Positions 1 through 14,701 of a DNA stretch of 64,000 bases are shown here, one piece after another (position 1 is the stretch's first letter; every line of letters starts with the position of its first letter). The position numbers and the translations under genes are program-made. This DNA comes from Motacilla alba alba (taxonomy: Eukaryota; Chordata; Aves; Passeriformes; Motacillidae), in NCBI RefSeq assembly GCF_015832195.1, contig NC_052018.1, positions 29,788,115 through 29,852,114 of the forward strand, written 5' to 3'. A model generated the notes under the pieces. It was not told the DNA's origin and made no database searches. It worked only from the letters and a program-made list of their open reading frames with translations.

Positions 1-3000
1 TTCCTTCAATGTAAGCTGTTTCTGTTAATTCACACCTTGACTTGTGCTAGTCCAATGGCTTCTGTTAAAAGGCAGAACTATTCTTCTTCATCCAGTTACA
101 CTTGAGCCAGGGTTTAAAGATTTTGTTGCCATGGTTAATGCCATTGCTTCCAGGATGTTCTAGGTAGGATAGTAGCTGAAGGCAAGCTAGAAACTTTAGT
201 GTTTATCATTTCTGGAGTGTATAAATGCTAATGCTCGGTGCTGATGTTGGAACAGATGTGCTGTTCCACATAGATCAAGGTCCCACCTTTGGTTTGGGCT
301 CTGCAGCTTTCAAGTTCTGTTCTCCCTGTGGTGTACTTTTTGGCTTGCAATAAGGCAGAGATGTCTGACCAGGAGGTTTTGTAGTTAGGATCAAAGGCAT
401 CTGCTGAAATTAATTCACCATGAAAGAGGCACTTGATTATAAGCTCGATGTTTAAAACAGTGTTTATCCTTGGATGGGAAGGAAGATTGGTGTTTTGTTT
501 TGGTTTTGGTGGGGGGTTTTGAGTGCTGTCTGCCATACCATTTTTAAAATTTTTTTGTTTGTGACTTCCAGCAGTGGCTCTTTCAGATTCAGGCAAAATA
601 TGCCATGTTTTGCAGTGCCATGAATAGACTGGCATTTTGCTCAGGGAACCCTAAGAAATATGAGACATACTGAAGATCTCATGACTATAGCAAAATTTTA
701 AGAAAATACAATAAAGAAAGGTGGTTGCTCAGGCCCTAGCAGAGGTGCCTAGGGCGTAGTGGATGAACTCTGGACCCAAAGTCCAAAATCTGCTCGCCCA
801 GTGATTTACAGTCACATATTAATCTCTATGACTGAAGTAGCTCCTGGAATGCTAATGCAAAGCTAGCATCTGCCTTCTTGAGCAACCTTCGCATTAGGAG
901 AATCACAATCTAACTTTTTCTTGAATGATCCAAAATTCCGGCAGTAAGGAACAGGCGAGAATGAAAACAACATTTAATATAGAAGACTTGAATTCAGATC
1001 CATACTAAATAACACAATTTTTGCTTTCCATTTTCTCTCTCACTTTTCTTCCTCAAGAGTAAGCAAGTCTCTGTCAAACTCTAGAACCCACCTAGATTAA
1101 AAACTGAAGCAGAACTTTGGAAATACCAGAACTAATTCATATGGTGGGTTGGTTGCCAGGCAAGAAGCAACAGGAAATGACTACTTTGCTTTCTGAATCC
1201 AGTTTAGCATTGGAGAATAGCAGTATCAGCCACAAATTTCTCAAAATAAATAACCAATGTTTAATGAACTGACCTAATGTGATTGCTATGAACAAGTGTG
1301 TTTCAAACAATCTGGGGAGGTTGGCCACTCAGGGTCATTGAGCTGAGCCCAATGAAATCAGCAGGGCCTGAATGTGGCCTTGTACTTTGCTGTCTAGAAT
1401 AAGAATTTTGTGTGCCTAAACTCAAGGATGTGCTTCCTCTGAACAGCCAGAAGTTAAACTGGTCGTCCCAAACCTTTTAAGCCATCACTCTGTTCATACC
1501 CAGCCTCATTATCAAATTCTTGTGAAAATCACTGTGAAAGATCATTCACTAAACCAAATGGAGCCTCCTTACCAGTGCGTTGTGACCCAAGCACAGAACA
1601 TAAACTGTAGACAGCTGATACATCTCCATATCAATATTACTGTATGCACCTACCCTGGTTGCATGGCAATATTTTTAACAGAGTGCATTGATCTTCCTCA
1701 TGTGCAGCATTCAGTATAACCTAAGTTCCTTGTATATAGAAAAATGGAAAAATGCCAGCAATGGACTACAGCATGGACTTAGGTTTGGTAGCAAGTCCCT
1801 GGAGGTGTGCTGGGAAGTGAGAAGGACAAGGGTAGGAAACTGCATGTGGACGTGCATCCTGTAGCCTGCACCTGCTCAGACACCTATGGAGTTCTGGATT
1901 TGCAGTCTCTTCTGTTTGTACCCTGACACTGTATTCCTTAGGGGAATGAAGATGCAAATTTCACATCATTTTTTTAGCAGTCTACACTGCATCCATTTCT
2001 CTCCTTGCTGAAATTAAAAATGAAATTCAATTTCTTCAGTATTTTTGAAGACTAATAAAAGTTCTCTTGCAAAATAGTAACTCTTTCTTTGTGGTTGTGC
2101 AATAACTTCCTGTAAGTTTTGGGGGTTTTTTTTGTCTGTATGACCTTCCCTTACATGACTTTGGTCAAAGCACAAGCAGGGAATGCTTCTAATGGACCTG
2201 CTTTTCCCTCATGCCAGTGATTTAGCCAGCATCTGGAAGGTAAACAGCTTAACAACTTTCCATGTATATCTTCATGTCTGGGTTAGAGTCCCTTAGCCAA
2301 TGCTGTGTAATGGCATTCTGCCTGCTGCTGATGAATTATGGACCACGCTCTCACCTTTACAATGCCATCAGTAATCCCTTCCAGAGTCCAGTATCAATGT
2401 ATCTGTAAATCCACAGGGACTGTTCAGCTGCACAGCTGCAGTCCCTGACATGCTGCATGGCTTCAGGCATTAAATACTTGCTTGCCCCTGAGGAATGCCT
2501 TTATGTGAACACCTTTATGCCAGGTCATACTACTGACTTGAAATCCCTCTACAGTGCAGAAAAATTCAGCTGATAACTTTTTTTGTCTTTGAGGTGATAA
2601 CAACCATTAGTCCTCCTTTATTTACTCTTTAACCAGTTGGACTGTAAATACTGTACATATTTTTATCAATAATTTCAATTAATATAACAGTACTCTGTTA
2701 AGCTGAGAAAGAACCGTGCACTGTCCTTTTCCCTCTCTCAGAACATTGGGGTATCAGGATAAAAAGTGGCTATTTCTACCCTGTTCCTGCCCTTGTATTC
2801 CTCCTTTCTCTCCTGAGTATAGAAGATGTCTGTCATTTTCTGGGAAACCAGCTGCTACTGTATCAGAAGCTGGACCTGTGCACAGTGGTGATTCATGTGG
2901 CAGTTGTGAATGTATACAAAAGATTGTCTAAGCATGGACTGTCAGCAAGACAGAGCTGTGTGGTGTGCAAACTTCACTGCAGAAGATTGATTAGATTCAT

Positions 3001-3479
3001 TTTGAAGCTTTTCTGCCTTCATCTACCAGGCAACAGCTGTCAGTGATTTTTCCCCTAAGCCCAGTGTTTCAAACTATATCCATCTACAGTTATCACTGTC
3101 ATTCCAATGCAACAGGAATAATTTCATGATAAAGTAGCTTTTTACAACATGAGGTCTAAGAAGGTCTGCATTTATGCTGCCTGGTTTAGATTGATGACAA
3201 AGTGACAGGCAGGGACTCCTTGCAAGAATTGCTAGGATGAATTAATTTACAATTAACTTGCTTCAGACAGACAATTCTTACAACATAAAAGCCAAGTTGC
3301 CTCATAAAAATAAAAACAAATTAAAGTAAGTTCAGATACCACCAAGCAGCAAATTAATTAGACAAGATGTACAAGCTTAGGTTAGTGCCAAAGGGCTGCA
3401 CACTGCCAGCACATCAGAAGTTTAAGAAGCTGCTGAAATTGAGAAAAGGAAACATTCATGTGTCATAAGTGAGCCTCAC
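1..3479 (-). other. B3GAT2: B3GAT2 intron 2 (partial)
   Basis: This non-coding AT-rich sequence lies downstream of the exon 2 donor. I looked on the minus strand for the two remaining expected segments: the exon with the catalytic-base motif, and the terminal exon ending near a KIEV-like C-terminus. Neither was found, so the intron continues beyond the left edge. Short ORFs on both strands show no family resemblance. No clear interspersed repeat was recognised. Confidence 0.75.
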
Positions 3480-3624
3480 CTGCCATGTCGATAGCAAAGG
3501 GCCTGTCAGCTCTCCAGCCCGTGTACCAGCCGACGACTTTGCCGTTCTCCACGACCGGCCGCTCGTAGCGCCGGCCTCCCACCAGCCCCACGGGCCACAC
3601 GGACACCTTGCGCGTCGTCCGCAT
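3480..3624 (-). CDS. B3GAT2: B3GAT2 exon 2
   Basis: This 145-nt exon encodes 48 full codons (residues 181-228) plus one base. It starts [17 protein letters not shown], runs through [20 protein letters not shown] and ends in RPFAIDMA, all hallmark GT43 sequence. The acceptor is TTGCAG just before the ATG codon for Met181. The donor GTGAGG (3479-3474) follows the first base of a split Gly codon. Phase 0 in and phase 1 out fit a continuous reading frame with exon 1. The catalytic-base region (the QESDFL segment of the family) would be in exon 3, which is not in this window. No frameshift or stop is present, so the gene appears intact as far as it is visible. Confidence 0.95.
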
Positions 3625-6600
3625 CTGCAAGAGGCAGGCACAGCGTCACTGCCAGCTCCCGGCGGGCTTTCCTGTGAGTGCTGCTGCAAACCCACATCAG
3701 TTATCAAGACTAGGAATTCAAGAGCAATTCTAGCTTATGGACTGCAGCCCAAGAGCTGCATGTGCCCACTTATTTTCTGTGAAGTCTCCAGCTCTGTAGT
3801 CCATAGGCATCTCAATTCTACTTTGAATACCCTAGTCATGATATCTTTTATACCAAGAGTTATTAAAACTGTGAAAAAACAGGACATTTTGTTCTTGTTT
3901 GTTTGGGTTTTCAGAAGTGTAATATTTTATCTGCAAGACGGCAGCATTCTGGCAGTGGTCTTACGTCTACAGATAGCTGAGATACTGTAGAAACCCAGTG
4001 AGAGAAAATATAATACACACTTCACTAGGCCAAGTACAATTAGTTTGGGACTTGTTAAAAATGCATTGAGTAGAGGAAATGATGACACACAACTCTTTCC
4101 TACTGCAGCAGACCTGAAATGCAGCTTGGATCTATTAAGGATTCATGAAAAAAGATTGCTAAGGCTAAATCTTTTTAACTTCTGTATTTTCCCTTTAAAA
4201 GCTCTGCTAAATTTCTGAGAAGGACAAAAAGCAGGCCAGGCAGGCTACTTATTATCACCAGCAGCAATTTTTCCCAGTGATGTAAGTTAACTAAATGCAA
4301 AACTGGAAATGTAATCCTTAACTAGCATAGAAGAAGCCATAGGTATGAAAAAATGAACTGTCTGTGACTGGGACTCACTTCAAGAAAGACATTGAAGTGT
4401 TGGGGCATGTCCAGAGAAGGGCAGCAAAACTGGGGAAGGGTCTAGAAAGTGAGTCCTATATGGAGCAGCTGAGGGAGCTGAGGATGCTTAGCCTGGAGGA
4501 AAGCAGGCTTGGGGGGGCCTTATCATTCTACAACTGTCTGAAAGCAGGGTGGAGCCAGGTGGGGGTCAGCCTCTTCTCCCAGGTAACATTAGGAAAGATC
4601 CTCAGGCTGTGCAAGAGAAGGTTCAGGTTGGCATCAGGAAAAATTTCTTCACTGAAAGGGTTGTCAGGCATTGGAATGGGTTGCGCAGAGAAGCGATGGA
4701 GTGACCATCCCTGGAAGTGTTCAATAAACTGGACATGACACTTTAGTGCTATGGTTTAATTGATGTGGCATTCAGGCAAAGGCTGGACTCGATCTTGGAG
4801 GTCTTTTCTAACCATAAAGATTATGAGTCTGATTCAGTGACTTCAGATAACTGGTTCAATGGTCCATTTTCTCCATTAAACAGGAGATAATATGGTACAA
4901 ACCTTGACACACTGCTCCCCATGGGAATATCAGACAGTCTGGCATGAGAACTTGAGTGAGCGAGTGCACCAACACAGCGACTTGCACAACTTAACCACAC
5001 TGGTTCAAAAGCCACTGTTTTAACTACTGGGCTTTAAATATGGTTCTATTTAAACAAGTATTGAACTATTTCAGTGTAACGTGGGTTTAATTTGATCTAT
5101 TCAAAAAACAGTCTCATCTTTTGTTGTAATTGAAACTTATTCCTTTGGGAAAGATTATCCCTTCTTCCTTCCAAGCACTCTTCTCAGCAAAAACAAACAC
5201 AGTTTTACATATTTGTAACTGCTGTCCCCTATCGAGGAATGCTGAAGTAAAAGACAACCTTGGTTAAATATTAAACACCTCCCTCTGTCTCTGCCAAGGT
5301 GAAAGATTTATCATGCATATCATCAAGACTCGCAGGAGTCACACCAGAAAAAAACAAAGACATCACGTCAGCACGGTTCACATTTCTAAGCTAGAAACAT
5401 TAGCAGATTCTTAGAACTTTCAGATAAAGTGTAAAATAGATATTTAAAAATCCACAAAAATGTAGGCACACACAAAAGAGAGACATGCACCTTCTCTCCC
5501 TCCAATTGTTTGTGTATCTATCTTCAAATTATTTTATCAAAAATTCCTCTCTTTCACCCTAAGAACTGTTGCAGCAAGCTAGAGCACCTCACTCAGTAGC
5601 AGCATCCTAGAGTGCATAAGAGCAGAGTATGTATTCAGCTGGCAATACAGGGAATTCTTGTGATAAGGATTCTCTCCAAGCCATTGCTTGGTTAATTGCC
5701 AGTGAGAGGCTGCCATGAATCTTTCTAAGATTATGGATAAATGTATTTACCTGCAACTGTTCTCCCTGCTTATGTTTAACTATCCAATCCCTCCCACTCC
5801 TCCCTGTAGGAAATGCAAAGTTAGCAATTAGCTATTTGGGTACGGACATCAGCCAAACCTTGTCATGAAAATCTTTTAGCTCTGGTTTTAATGACACTTC
5901 TTTTTTTTTTGCTAACAGCATGTTTATATTAACATCCAAACATACCAGACATGGACACAGGGAATTATCCTGTTGGGCTATCTACACAGCACCATCGAGC
6001 TACATTCACCCAACTGTGCTACACCAGTAAATAGCACAGGATAAGCACACATTAATACATCCTGGAGGGTGTGGATACCTGAACAAATTATTAGTGTTCA
6101 GAAGTGCAGTGCTTTGGCCGTCCTGTGCCAACTGTCTGTACCTAAACTCAAAATGCCACAAGACAGGGGCAGGCATACTCTGACTGCAAGAGAGTGGCCA
6201 GAGCACAGTGCATTATGTGCACAGTAAAAGTTTGGGCAGCTGTACTCCAAAATAAGCCAGGTTACACAGGACTTCTGAACTGGGTCAATAGTGGCCTCAG
6301 CATCTCTGCTGGCAGAACCAGATGGATTTACATTAATACTCTATGATACACAGTGTTTTGGAAAACCTTGTCAATGAAGAGTATCTCACTGACCTCATAA
6401 AACCAGCATGAAATGACCCAAGAAGTTTTAAACTAATAATCTTGTGTCAGTCTCAGTGTCCATGAGTTATGTCAGTAAAGCCACCACACATCAGATGCAA
6501 GTAACCCCTTACAGAGCTCCTACTTCTGTCCTTGGGTGACTTTATTCTTACAGGTTACATTTCTGAAGAATGAAATAAGGAGGTGTCAAGAATACAGCAA

Positions 6601-9600
6601 TTTCTTTAAGCAAAAGCTGAAAGAGCACATCTAGACCAGTATTTATGCTAATTCCGAAATACCTCACAGCCTTGGGATATGCTAGGCAGATGAAAGTAGG
6701 AATATTTCTTTTAATCTTCTGAGAATAGCATTACTGCAGTTAACATACTGATATGTGAAGGCTGTATTTATGTATGATGGGGAAAAAGCTATTATTTGGA
6801 TTAAAAGGCCAGCTTGCACCTGAAATTTTATGCTGCTAATCATCAAGACACAAAAAAGTGATTCAAAAATGTGTTAAATCTGAATAGCTTTAGTGCCGTG
6901 GGTTAAACAACTGCCAAAACTCCTAGGACTTAAGAACAGCTTCCTAAATGACTGTTCTATCTGTCATTGTAATGACAGCAGTAGCACAAGCTGTGTTAAC
7001 ACTCAGCATTGAAAGTCCTGGTAGCTTACACGAATGATACTCATCTTACACTTCACTCTCCGCAAGTCAAGCAGCTGCTCTGTCCTAGTTAGACTTCTGT
7101 AGTTAAGCACCAGAGATAGGAGCCCACTGGCAGGACTCATCCTGCCTGGCTTGCACAGCTCTCTTAAGGAAGAAGTGCTTTTGTCCTCTGTTTACTTTTT
7201 GAAAGGGGGTCTTGGGCATAGGAGGAGAGTGATGTACTTGGTGGGGAAGATGGTAGAGCAAACCTGAATGAAGTAGGAGCGGGAGGAGAACTGAGCAAGG
7301 ATATGACAGGAGAGATGAGTAACAACTGACCGAAGAAATGCCAGTGAGGTGATGGGCATACCACAGTAAATACAGTAACAACAGAGTAATCACTGAAGAA
7401 TAGCAACTGAAATGCAGGAAATGGAGCTGAGCAATAAAAGACAGTGATAAAAGCATTGCTAAATTTAGCATCTCATTAGTCAATCAAGAAAAGCTGCTTA
7501 ATGGGATGCGCTGGACTGATGGATAGGGAAGATACCAAGCCAGTAACATAATATGAAAGCCCAAGGGGAATGAAGGCAAATGACAGAGAAAAGGAAACAT
7601 GGCTATACTTCCTACAGTGAAAAGGCTTCCAGACTGGAACAACCATCCTGCTGTTTTTGCAGCATGATGTCAATGTGTTTCTGTTTGGGATTCAAAGCCC
7701 TCTGCAAGGGCAAACCTGCTGCCACACCTCAGAAGCTTTTTTTTCCCCTTTCATTTCAACCCCTGTGTGATTTGTGATCTGTCCTGGTCATGCTACAGGT
7801 TCACATCCACACTCACCATCCTACCCCACACCCCTGCCCATCCCAGTGATATTCCAGCAGATTTCTTTGCAAAGTTCCAATTTATTACAACCAAAGACAG
7901 GATCTAGAGCTCCTTCACTACAACAATTCCTCAGGACAAAATTTTATGGGTTAAAGCATAAGCACAGCCAGGTTCCCTGTCAGTTCTCACACAGTTCTCT
8001 GCATCACTCATAGGCCATTTAAAGACAAATTCTGCTTCAACGAAACTTATGTGAGAGCACAATGGCTCAGCCAGACAGCTCAGCCTGATGCTGTGCCTGT
8101 TTACTGAGGCTCTGGACAGAGCTCCTGCCCCCACTAACCATCATTTCAAAGGAGGTACCGAGGCATAGAAAACCTGTGCCAGTGGCTTTTGTGGTTCAGG
8201 GACTGGGATACTTAGGGGTTAGGAACTTCAAAAGGCAATTTTTTTGCTGGCAAATTTGACTGTGAAGGGTATTCTCCATGGGAACACTTGTAGAAGGGAT
8301 CTACAAATCAAAAAATTGTCATTCCTTGATGTAGCCCCCTCTGCAGCTCTCACAGGTGATCTGCTTCACCATCATCCCTGCTAGAAAGCTTTCTTTCCAA
8401 GCATCTGCTTTAAACCTCCTCTGCTGATTCGTACACAATCTACATTGCAGAGGAAGGATAGCTTAATTCACTCTTTTCTCCAGCAACATTTTATATATAA
8501 GGTACATGACAAATGTTTCTAAATTATACCAGCATCCTGGGGCACAAATGTCAATATTGCTTCTCTGCAGAAGAAAACTGTACCAAATTTAACTAAAGCA
8601 GTTTGCAGCCAATTTCTGTGGACTGGGACAACTTCCAAAACATTTGCTACTCATTTTACTTCTGGGCTCTTCTATTTACTGGTTGCCTCATTCTACTCCC
8701 TATCATTCTACTGGGTTGTGTTCACTGTACCTCTGAAGAGCTGCTGACCCCGTGTAATTAATTTCACAGCAACAGTATCAGTTTCACAGGTAAAACTGCT
8801 GCTGCCAGTGCAGAAACAGAGAGTACTTGGTACTTTGTAACCACGCAAAAAGCTGTACCAAATAGCCTTTTGTTTTGTTTTGTTTTTGTCACTGTTTCCT
8901 CTCATTTTTAAGCTGTTTCATTCTCTGCTAGTCTTTTCTAATCCAGCCTCTTTAGCATAGGTATTACATGTCTATGTGGAAGAAAAATGTCAGTGTGCAT
9001 TTAGAATCTGTCATGTACTCCTAAATCATTTATATACTAGAAAGGTATTTAATGCACTGCTAACTCATATTTGGATCACTTTTTATACTGAAGAAAATAG
9101 CTAATGACTGCCAGCTAATATTTAATTCTGTCTAGACTACTGAATGTTATTTTTAAGACTATTATAAAAATCTGATTTTTCCAATCAGCTCCAAGAGATA
9201 CAACAAAAGATTTTCATGTTTTCAAAGGTAAAGAGATTCACTTACACCACTTTTAAATCTTTTGCACAAATATATCCATTAAAAAATACACAGAAGTTAG
9301 CTTAATACAGTGTATAAAAATTAGGACAGTTATGTAAGTGTTGTTGAAGGAACACTAACTCTTCCCTAGTCAAAGCTGGAATAAATAGTAAAATTATTTT
9401 TAAATTTAAATTTACCTCTTCTATAATGCATTTTTTGAGTTACCCTCAAAATATTTTATAAAGATGATCACAGGAAAACTGAAGCCTGTGTGACACGCAA
9501 TGCCTGGAAGTATTTCTGTTCTATTTTTAATAACAAGGAATCCTTTTTTTAGGCTACTGAAATGGCTGTTAAGAGCCATTAGACTCTGCCACCTTCAAAC

Positions 9601-12600
9601 ATACCTTTTGAGAGGGAAGTACAGGGACACAAGAAGATTCTTTCAGTCCAAATCTGTGGCTCTTTGAATCCTGAGCTACCTGTAAAGACTACCTCAACTT
9701 GGGGAGAGCAGGATGAGCTCTGCCCTCTCACACCTCCTTTCCAGCTTCAACTCTACCATCATATTCAGGGCACTCTTGTGCAGGCAACAGCTACAGCAAA
9801 TTGAATTCTGGTCCACAACTCAGTGGGCAACAGGACTAACTGCTAAGCTGCTCAAGTTTGGGTTGGGTTTCTTTACCCCTTAGAAATAACAATTAGGACT
9901 GTGATCTGCTCTGAATTCCAAGCTGCAAGGCTGTTTCCACATCACACCTCAGAGTGTGGATTTCTCTAAGGAGACCCAGTCTGCAAATCATCTCCTTGCA
10001 TTTAGACAAGAGAGTGGAATGTGCCACACTGGTGTGCTCTAGGCACCCTGCCAACATCGCCAAGAAACTGTGGACATTGAGGACCAGAAGCCTGGGGGTG
10101 GCAGGGAGGGGGAACATGGTTTTAGATATGAGCATTTTAATTTCAAATATATCTCACTTTAGGTGTCTGAACAAAACACAAGCAAAAGTCAAAAATAACC
10201 TAGACAGGAAACTCTAAAACTTGGTGTGTGTTGGAACGCATCAAGCTCACTTTCAGACAGATACTGAAGATCTTTACTCCTCTTCTTGCACTCCTCATGC
10301 TGCTCAGCCTCCACCTTCAAAGGATTCAGGGCAGTCTGCACAATCAACAGCAGAGTGGATCTCCAACAATAATTCCTCCAATTTGCACACATGGACCATG
10401 GAAGTGATGGCCTTTGGCCAGCTACTCAACATATGGAAAGAGCAGAGAAAATGCCTGGGAGACAGAAACACAGGACTTCTGTGAAGAGTTAAGGGAAGTG
10501 GAACTTGGCTGTCTACCTTCAGTCTCCAGTGCTTAGGTTAATCCTGTTTTTAAAATCTCTCTGTGAAAAATGCAATGCCAGTTTATCTAAGGTTTTTTCC
10601 CTCTGGAAGTTTAAAATGTGAAATCAGCAGTTGCTAGGCATCAGTCACAATATTACAATAACTTGCATTCAGGAATAAGATGAAGCACAAATGCACCAGA
10701 AACTATAAGAATCACTCCAAAATGAACAGCGTGTGGTAAAAAATAGAAGCTATGGTGAGTCATGTAGAAACATTTGTAAAACATCTTAAACATAACAGTT
10801 GGAATTTCAGGCTTCTCAGCGGCTTTTTTATGAATGCAGGCTGACTTATAACAGGTATTTTCAGAAAGCAGACTTGCTTTTGATGGAGAGTTGAACAAGG
10901 ACACCTCCAAATAAACAGATCATACCTGAACAGAAAACAAATAAATTATTTCTGAGGTTTTGATCCCAAAATAATAAATTACAAAATACAATATGCCAGA
11001 ACCACAGGCATTAAAGTAAAAGCATGATTTTTCACCTGACCACCACTACACTCTCAAGCAGAAAGAGTTGAGAATAACTTTAAAGCCACACCTCTACTCC
11101 TGGAAATATTTCTTCATCATTGCTGCATCCCTTTTAGTACTCTAAAGAATTTTACAATCATTGAACAGGCTGGTTCCTTCTCTGCAGCCTTTCCATGGAA
11201 GTGAACCTTTCCTAACAAAATGCGAAACTGAGCCAATGCTGTAGCAGCAGAAGGACAAACCAGGCTATCCACCTTATTCTAGAAAGGACAACTCAAACTG
11301 TTTAGACCCTGCCCAGTTTGACTTCGAGGACATAGTTTCACCAGTCAAAAACTGACCTGTCCACCCACATGCCATCCTAGCTCTTAGGAAAAAAGATGAT
11401 TACAAACAGCAGCCAAGGGTTCCAGATATACTACAGAGGGTGACATTTTCCAGACCACTGTAAGCTGGGTTTTTTCCCTGATTTCCATGAAACACACTTA
11501 GCCTAGGTCTACTGGGCCCAGTTCACTCCACATCAAATACAAAGTATTCATTCCTATAAGCACCAGGCAGAAGTACTTTGGGCACAGATTAGAATTTCTT
11601 CATCAAAAGCTCTCAGCAGTATCCCATGGCATTCCATGTCAAAGCATGCTCCTTTTTGATCATGGCCTCATGGTTTATACACTACAGCTCACAGGAAAGC
11701 CTTTGCTGATCTTGCTTTGTCAAAAGGCTCCATCTCCTGTAAGGACACCAGGGAAACCCACAGCAAAAGAGCTTTCTTAAACCCAATCCTTGACGACGTG
11801 CAGTTCCCTTGTTCGCCTTCCGCTCCGCAGTCCTGCTTGTTTGACCTCTGAGCAAAACACTTCCCTAACACAAACGTTCCTCCCGTGCTGGCTTTACAGT
11901 CCCAACCAGCCTTGCTTCCCATCTCCCCCAGGCCCCACTGCTGCCCCTGGAACCAGCAGCAAGCCATCACAAAGAGGACAGAGCTGCTGTCCCATAAAGC
12001 GGCAGATGTACAGTGTACACACCAGCCTGCCCGCAGTGCTGCTGGCACTGTGGGGCCTGCACACCCCTGTGCCCGTGCCAGTGACATGCTGAAAGTCACA
12101 GCCAGCACAGGATGCTGCTTGGATCAGAGTCCAGAGCTCCTGTCTCATCCTACATTTAAACTATTCCCCTTAGTGAGCAGACTACAGTTTATCAGACCTC
12201 CTTAGGGAAAGGCAACTGCTGGTCTGGAGAATTGTTCCTGGCAGAGCAACAAACTGAAAAAACTCCCTCTCAGGTATAGTTACCACCATTTTCATAACAG
12301 GAATTACTACCAGATTTCATCTGCAAACAATGCATTCTGAAGCTGTTCTCTTCATGCTTGGAGAAGACAAGTATAATTTGCGTTCATAAATCAATCAATT
12401 CCTGAAGGGGAGATCAGGATTTACCACAGAGCTGTCAAGCCAGAATCCATGAATACATAGATTTTCTTTTATCGAGTCAAGAAGCAACCAGCCCTCTAGC
12501 AGTGCCTCGACTGCAAAATCAGGCTCCTGGCTCACTCTAAATGTAACCTCCCACACGTAAATGTGCATCCTGTTGGCAAAGCCTGTCAATGGACTTCTGT

Positions 12601-14701
12601 CAACTTTGCCAGGTCTGCAAGGCATTCCCCGTGTCAGTAGCAGTGCCTTCCAGAAACGCTGCCAACAGCTCCTCAGTGACCCCAAAAACAGCCACAGGAA
12701 CTTGCAGCGGCAACTGAAGCAAAAGCTCCTTCTCTGCTCCTGTAACTGAGCGTTCCCGGCTCCCCATTTCTCAGGGAAAACTCATTCCTGCACGTGTGTC
12801 TGCCTGTGAACACAAGGCTCAGAACAAACAGCTCTTTCCCAGCAGCTCAAGGCAGGGGAAAGGGAAACTTTAGGGTTCCAGAGGTTCATGCTGGAGGTTA
12901 CAATCCTTGTTAGCAAGAGGAAACACAGGTTGCCTGTTGTGCTTGCAGTTCTCAAGGTTAACCCTACAGACAGCTTTACCCCTTCATTTTCCTGCATTTC
13001 CTAGCTAATTAGAGAGGTAATTTGTACCTTTCTGTTTCATAATTCACAGCAATTAGTAGAATAACGATAGAAATTTTAAAAGAATAAATGTGAGCAGACT
13101 CCTTTTCAACAGCTGTGGAGCACTCAAGAGAAACGCCAGCTAATACTGTTCCTTCAGTACTGTTCCTTGTCCCTAACCTTGGTACTCAACAACAACAAAA
13201 AAAACCCAACCAAACAAAAACCCCAAACAAACAAACAGTAGATATTTGCCAAATATCTTTTGTCCCACATTTTTCATTGTGCCAAAGTGTATTTTCTGTT
13301 TCTATTAACAGACTCCCTAAGATTCAGTTAAATTAACCTTATTTCTACAAATACACGTGAGCACTCCCATAACATCAAAGACGGGTATGTGAAATTACTC
13401 TGCATTATAATGCACTGAGCACAGCTATGAGAATTTTTAAAAAATCAATTGCAACAAAGGTTTAGCCTCGAGGCAAAGGTCCTTAAATTAGCAGCTTCAA
13501 TGCTGAATGCCAAGAGGGCAAAAGAAGTAGGGCATCCCTGCTGAATGGGGAGCCTGCACCTGCCCACACACTGGAAATGGAAAGGGACGCATTATGAACC
13601 TAAACACAAACGAACCTAAGCATTTCCAAACCAGCTTTCCCTAAGGAGCTGCGTGTGCTTCCCATTTCAGCGCATCGCGTTCCCTTTAACTCGCTGAGTG
13701 CGAAGCACGCGAGAAGGGCACAGCGGGGCCGGCAGCGGCAGGGGAAGGGAGGGCTGCTCACCCCGAGCTCCAGCTCTGCCCGCCGGCACAACGCACAGAC
13801 CGCAGCACGCCCGAAGCCCTCGGCTGCCAACTTACTTTCCTGCTTCCCTCCCTCATTTCCCTGCCAAGGTTACTCTCCTAGCTGTCACAGAAGATGTACA
13901 CGATCTTTCTTCTACTGTTTTATGTCCACTTCTTAAACACCCTCCTTCCTGCCAGGGGGAGCCCAGAAAGAAAGCTGGATATCCTCTGCCCCGAGCGCTT
14001 GCCAGTTCCCACCAAAATGAAACAAAGCCCTTCACCGAGAGGAGGCAATGAAGACAAAAACAGGTCCCTTCACAAAAGAGACTCCTGAAAGGGCGTTCAG
14101 TCGTTACACAAGCGATTTGCTGCTTTTAAGAGCGAAAGGCTTCAGAAAGGCAACTCCACGTGAAGAAGCCGGCTCCGGCTTCATTCATTAGCGCCAAGGA
14201 AAAAACTGTGAAGGATGGCGACTCCTGATGCGTGCTTGCCCTACAGGGAGAGGGATGCCGCCTGAAAATAACAAACCAAGGAGCACTTTTCAACCCAGTT
14301 TTGACAAAAAACGCAGAATCCCTTATATAAACCTTAAACTTGCCCCGCTCGGCAGCAAAGTGAGAAAACAGCAGTAAAAAGTTGGGGGAGGAGGGACAAG
14401 AAACTTAAAATCAAGAGAGCGGTGGTCACACAGAGGCAGCCCCGGTGTGCCCGGGTGAGGGGCGGGCACTGCAAGGCCTCCGGGCGGGAGCGGGCTCGAC
14501 TCCCCCGTGCCCGGAGTTTTTGGATGAGGGACACCGAGTTCGCCGCAAAGCGGGGATGGGGAGCAGCCCGGCGCGGGAGCCTGAGGAGGGGGAACGGCAG
14601 GAGCCGGAGGGGAGGCGGGGAGCGGGGATGGGGACGCGGCGGGCGGCTGCGGGGAGCGGTGGAGCGCGGCGGCCGAGCGCGCCCCCCTGTCCCGCACGCA
14701 C
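3625..14701 (-). other. B3GAT2: B3GAT2 intron 1
   Basis: This is an 11,077-bp intron running from the GTGCGT donor at 14701-14696 to the CAG acceptor at 3627-3625. The exon 1-proximal part (about 13.6-14.7 kb) is GC-rich and merges with the promoter CpG island. The rest is AT-rich. It contains one CR1 fragment (4364-4832) oriented opposite to the gene. Otherwise there are only low-complexity patches: a T/GTTTT-rich stretch near 8870-8887 and an AAC/AAAC-rich stretch near 13190-13232. No additional exon of the family was seen. Confidence 0.85.
4364..4832 (+). mobile_element. CR1 LINE 3'-end fragment (sense on plus strand)
   Basis: The stretch reads like the 3' part of avian CR1: AAGAAAGACATTGAAGTG, then GAGGGAGCTGAGGATG, GGTCTCTTCTCCCAGGTAAC-like sequence (here with CAGCC), AAAAATTTCTTCACTGAAAG, GGTTGTCAGGCATTGGAA, and GGCTGGACTCGAT near the terminus. 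It is 5'-truncated and carries internal deletions relative to the consensus as I remember it. It sits in B3GAT2 intron 1, antisense to the gene. The apparent 124-codon ORF at 4364-4738 is only a shadow of this element. The degraded 3' end shows no intact octamer repeat. Confidence 0.9.

Noticed and set aside
1..3400. Search for B3GAT2 exons 3 and 4 on the minus strand
   Set aside because: No segment resembling the catalytic-base region or the terminal exon was found, so these exons are outside the window.
4364..4738. 124-codon ORF in B3GAT2 intron 1
   Set aside because: It lies wholly within the CR1 3' region and is a shadow of the element.
7103..7483. 126-codon minus-strand hydrophobic ORF that could suggest a membrane protein
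   Set aside because: It is the reverse of a purine-rich intronic stretch, which inevitably reads as Leu/Ser/Phe-rich. There is no start context or homology.
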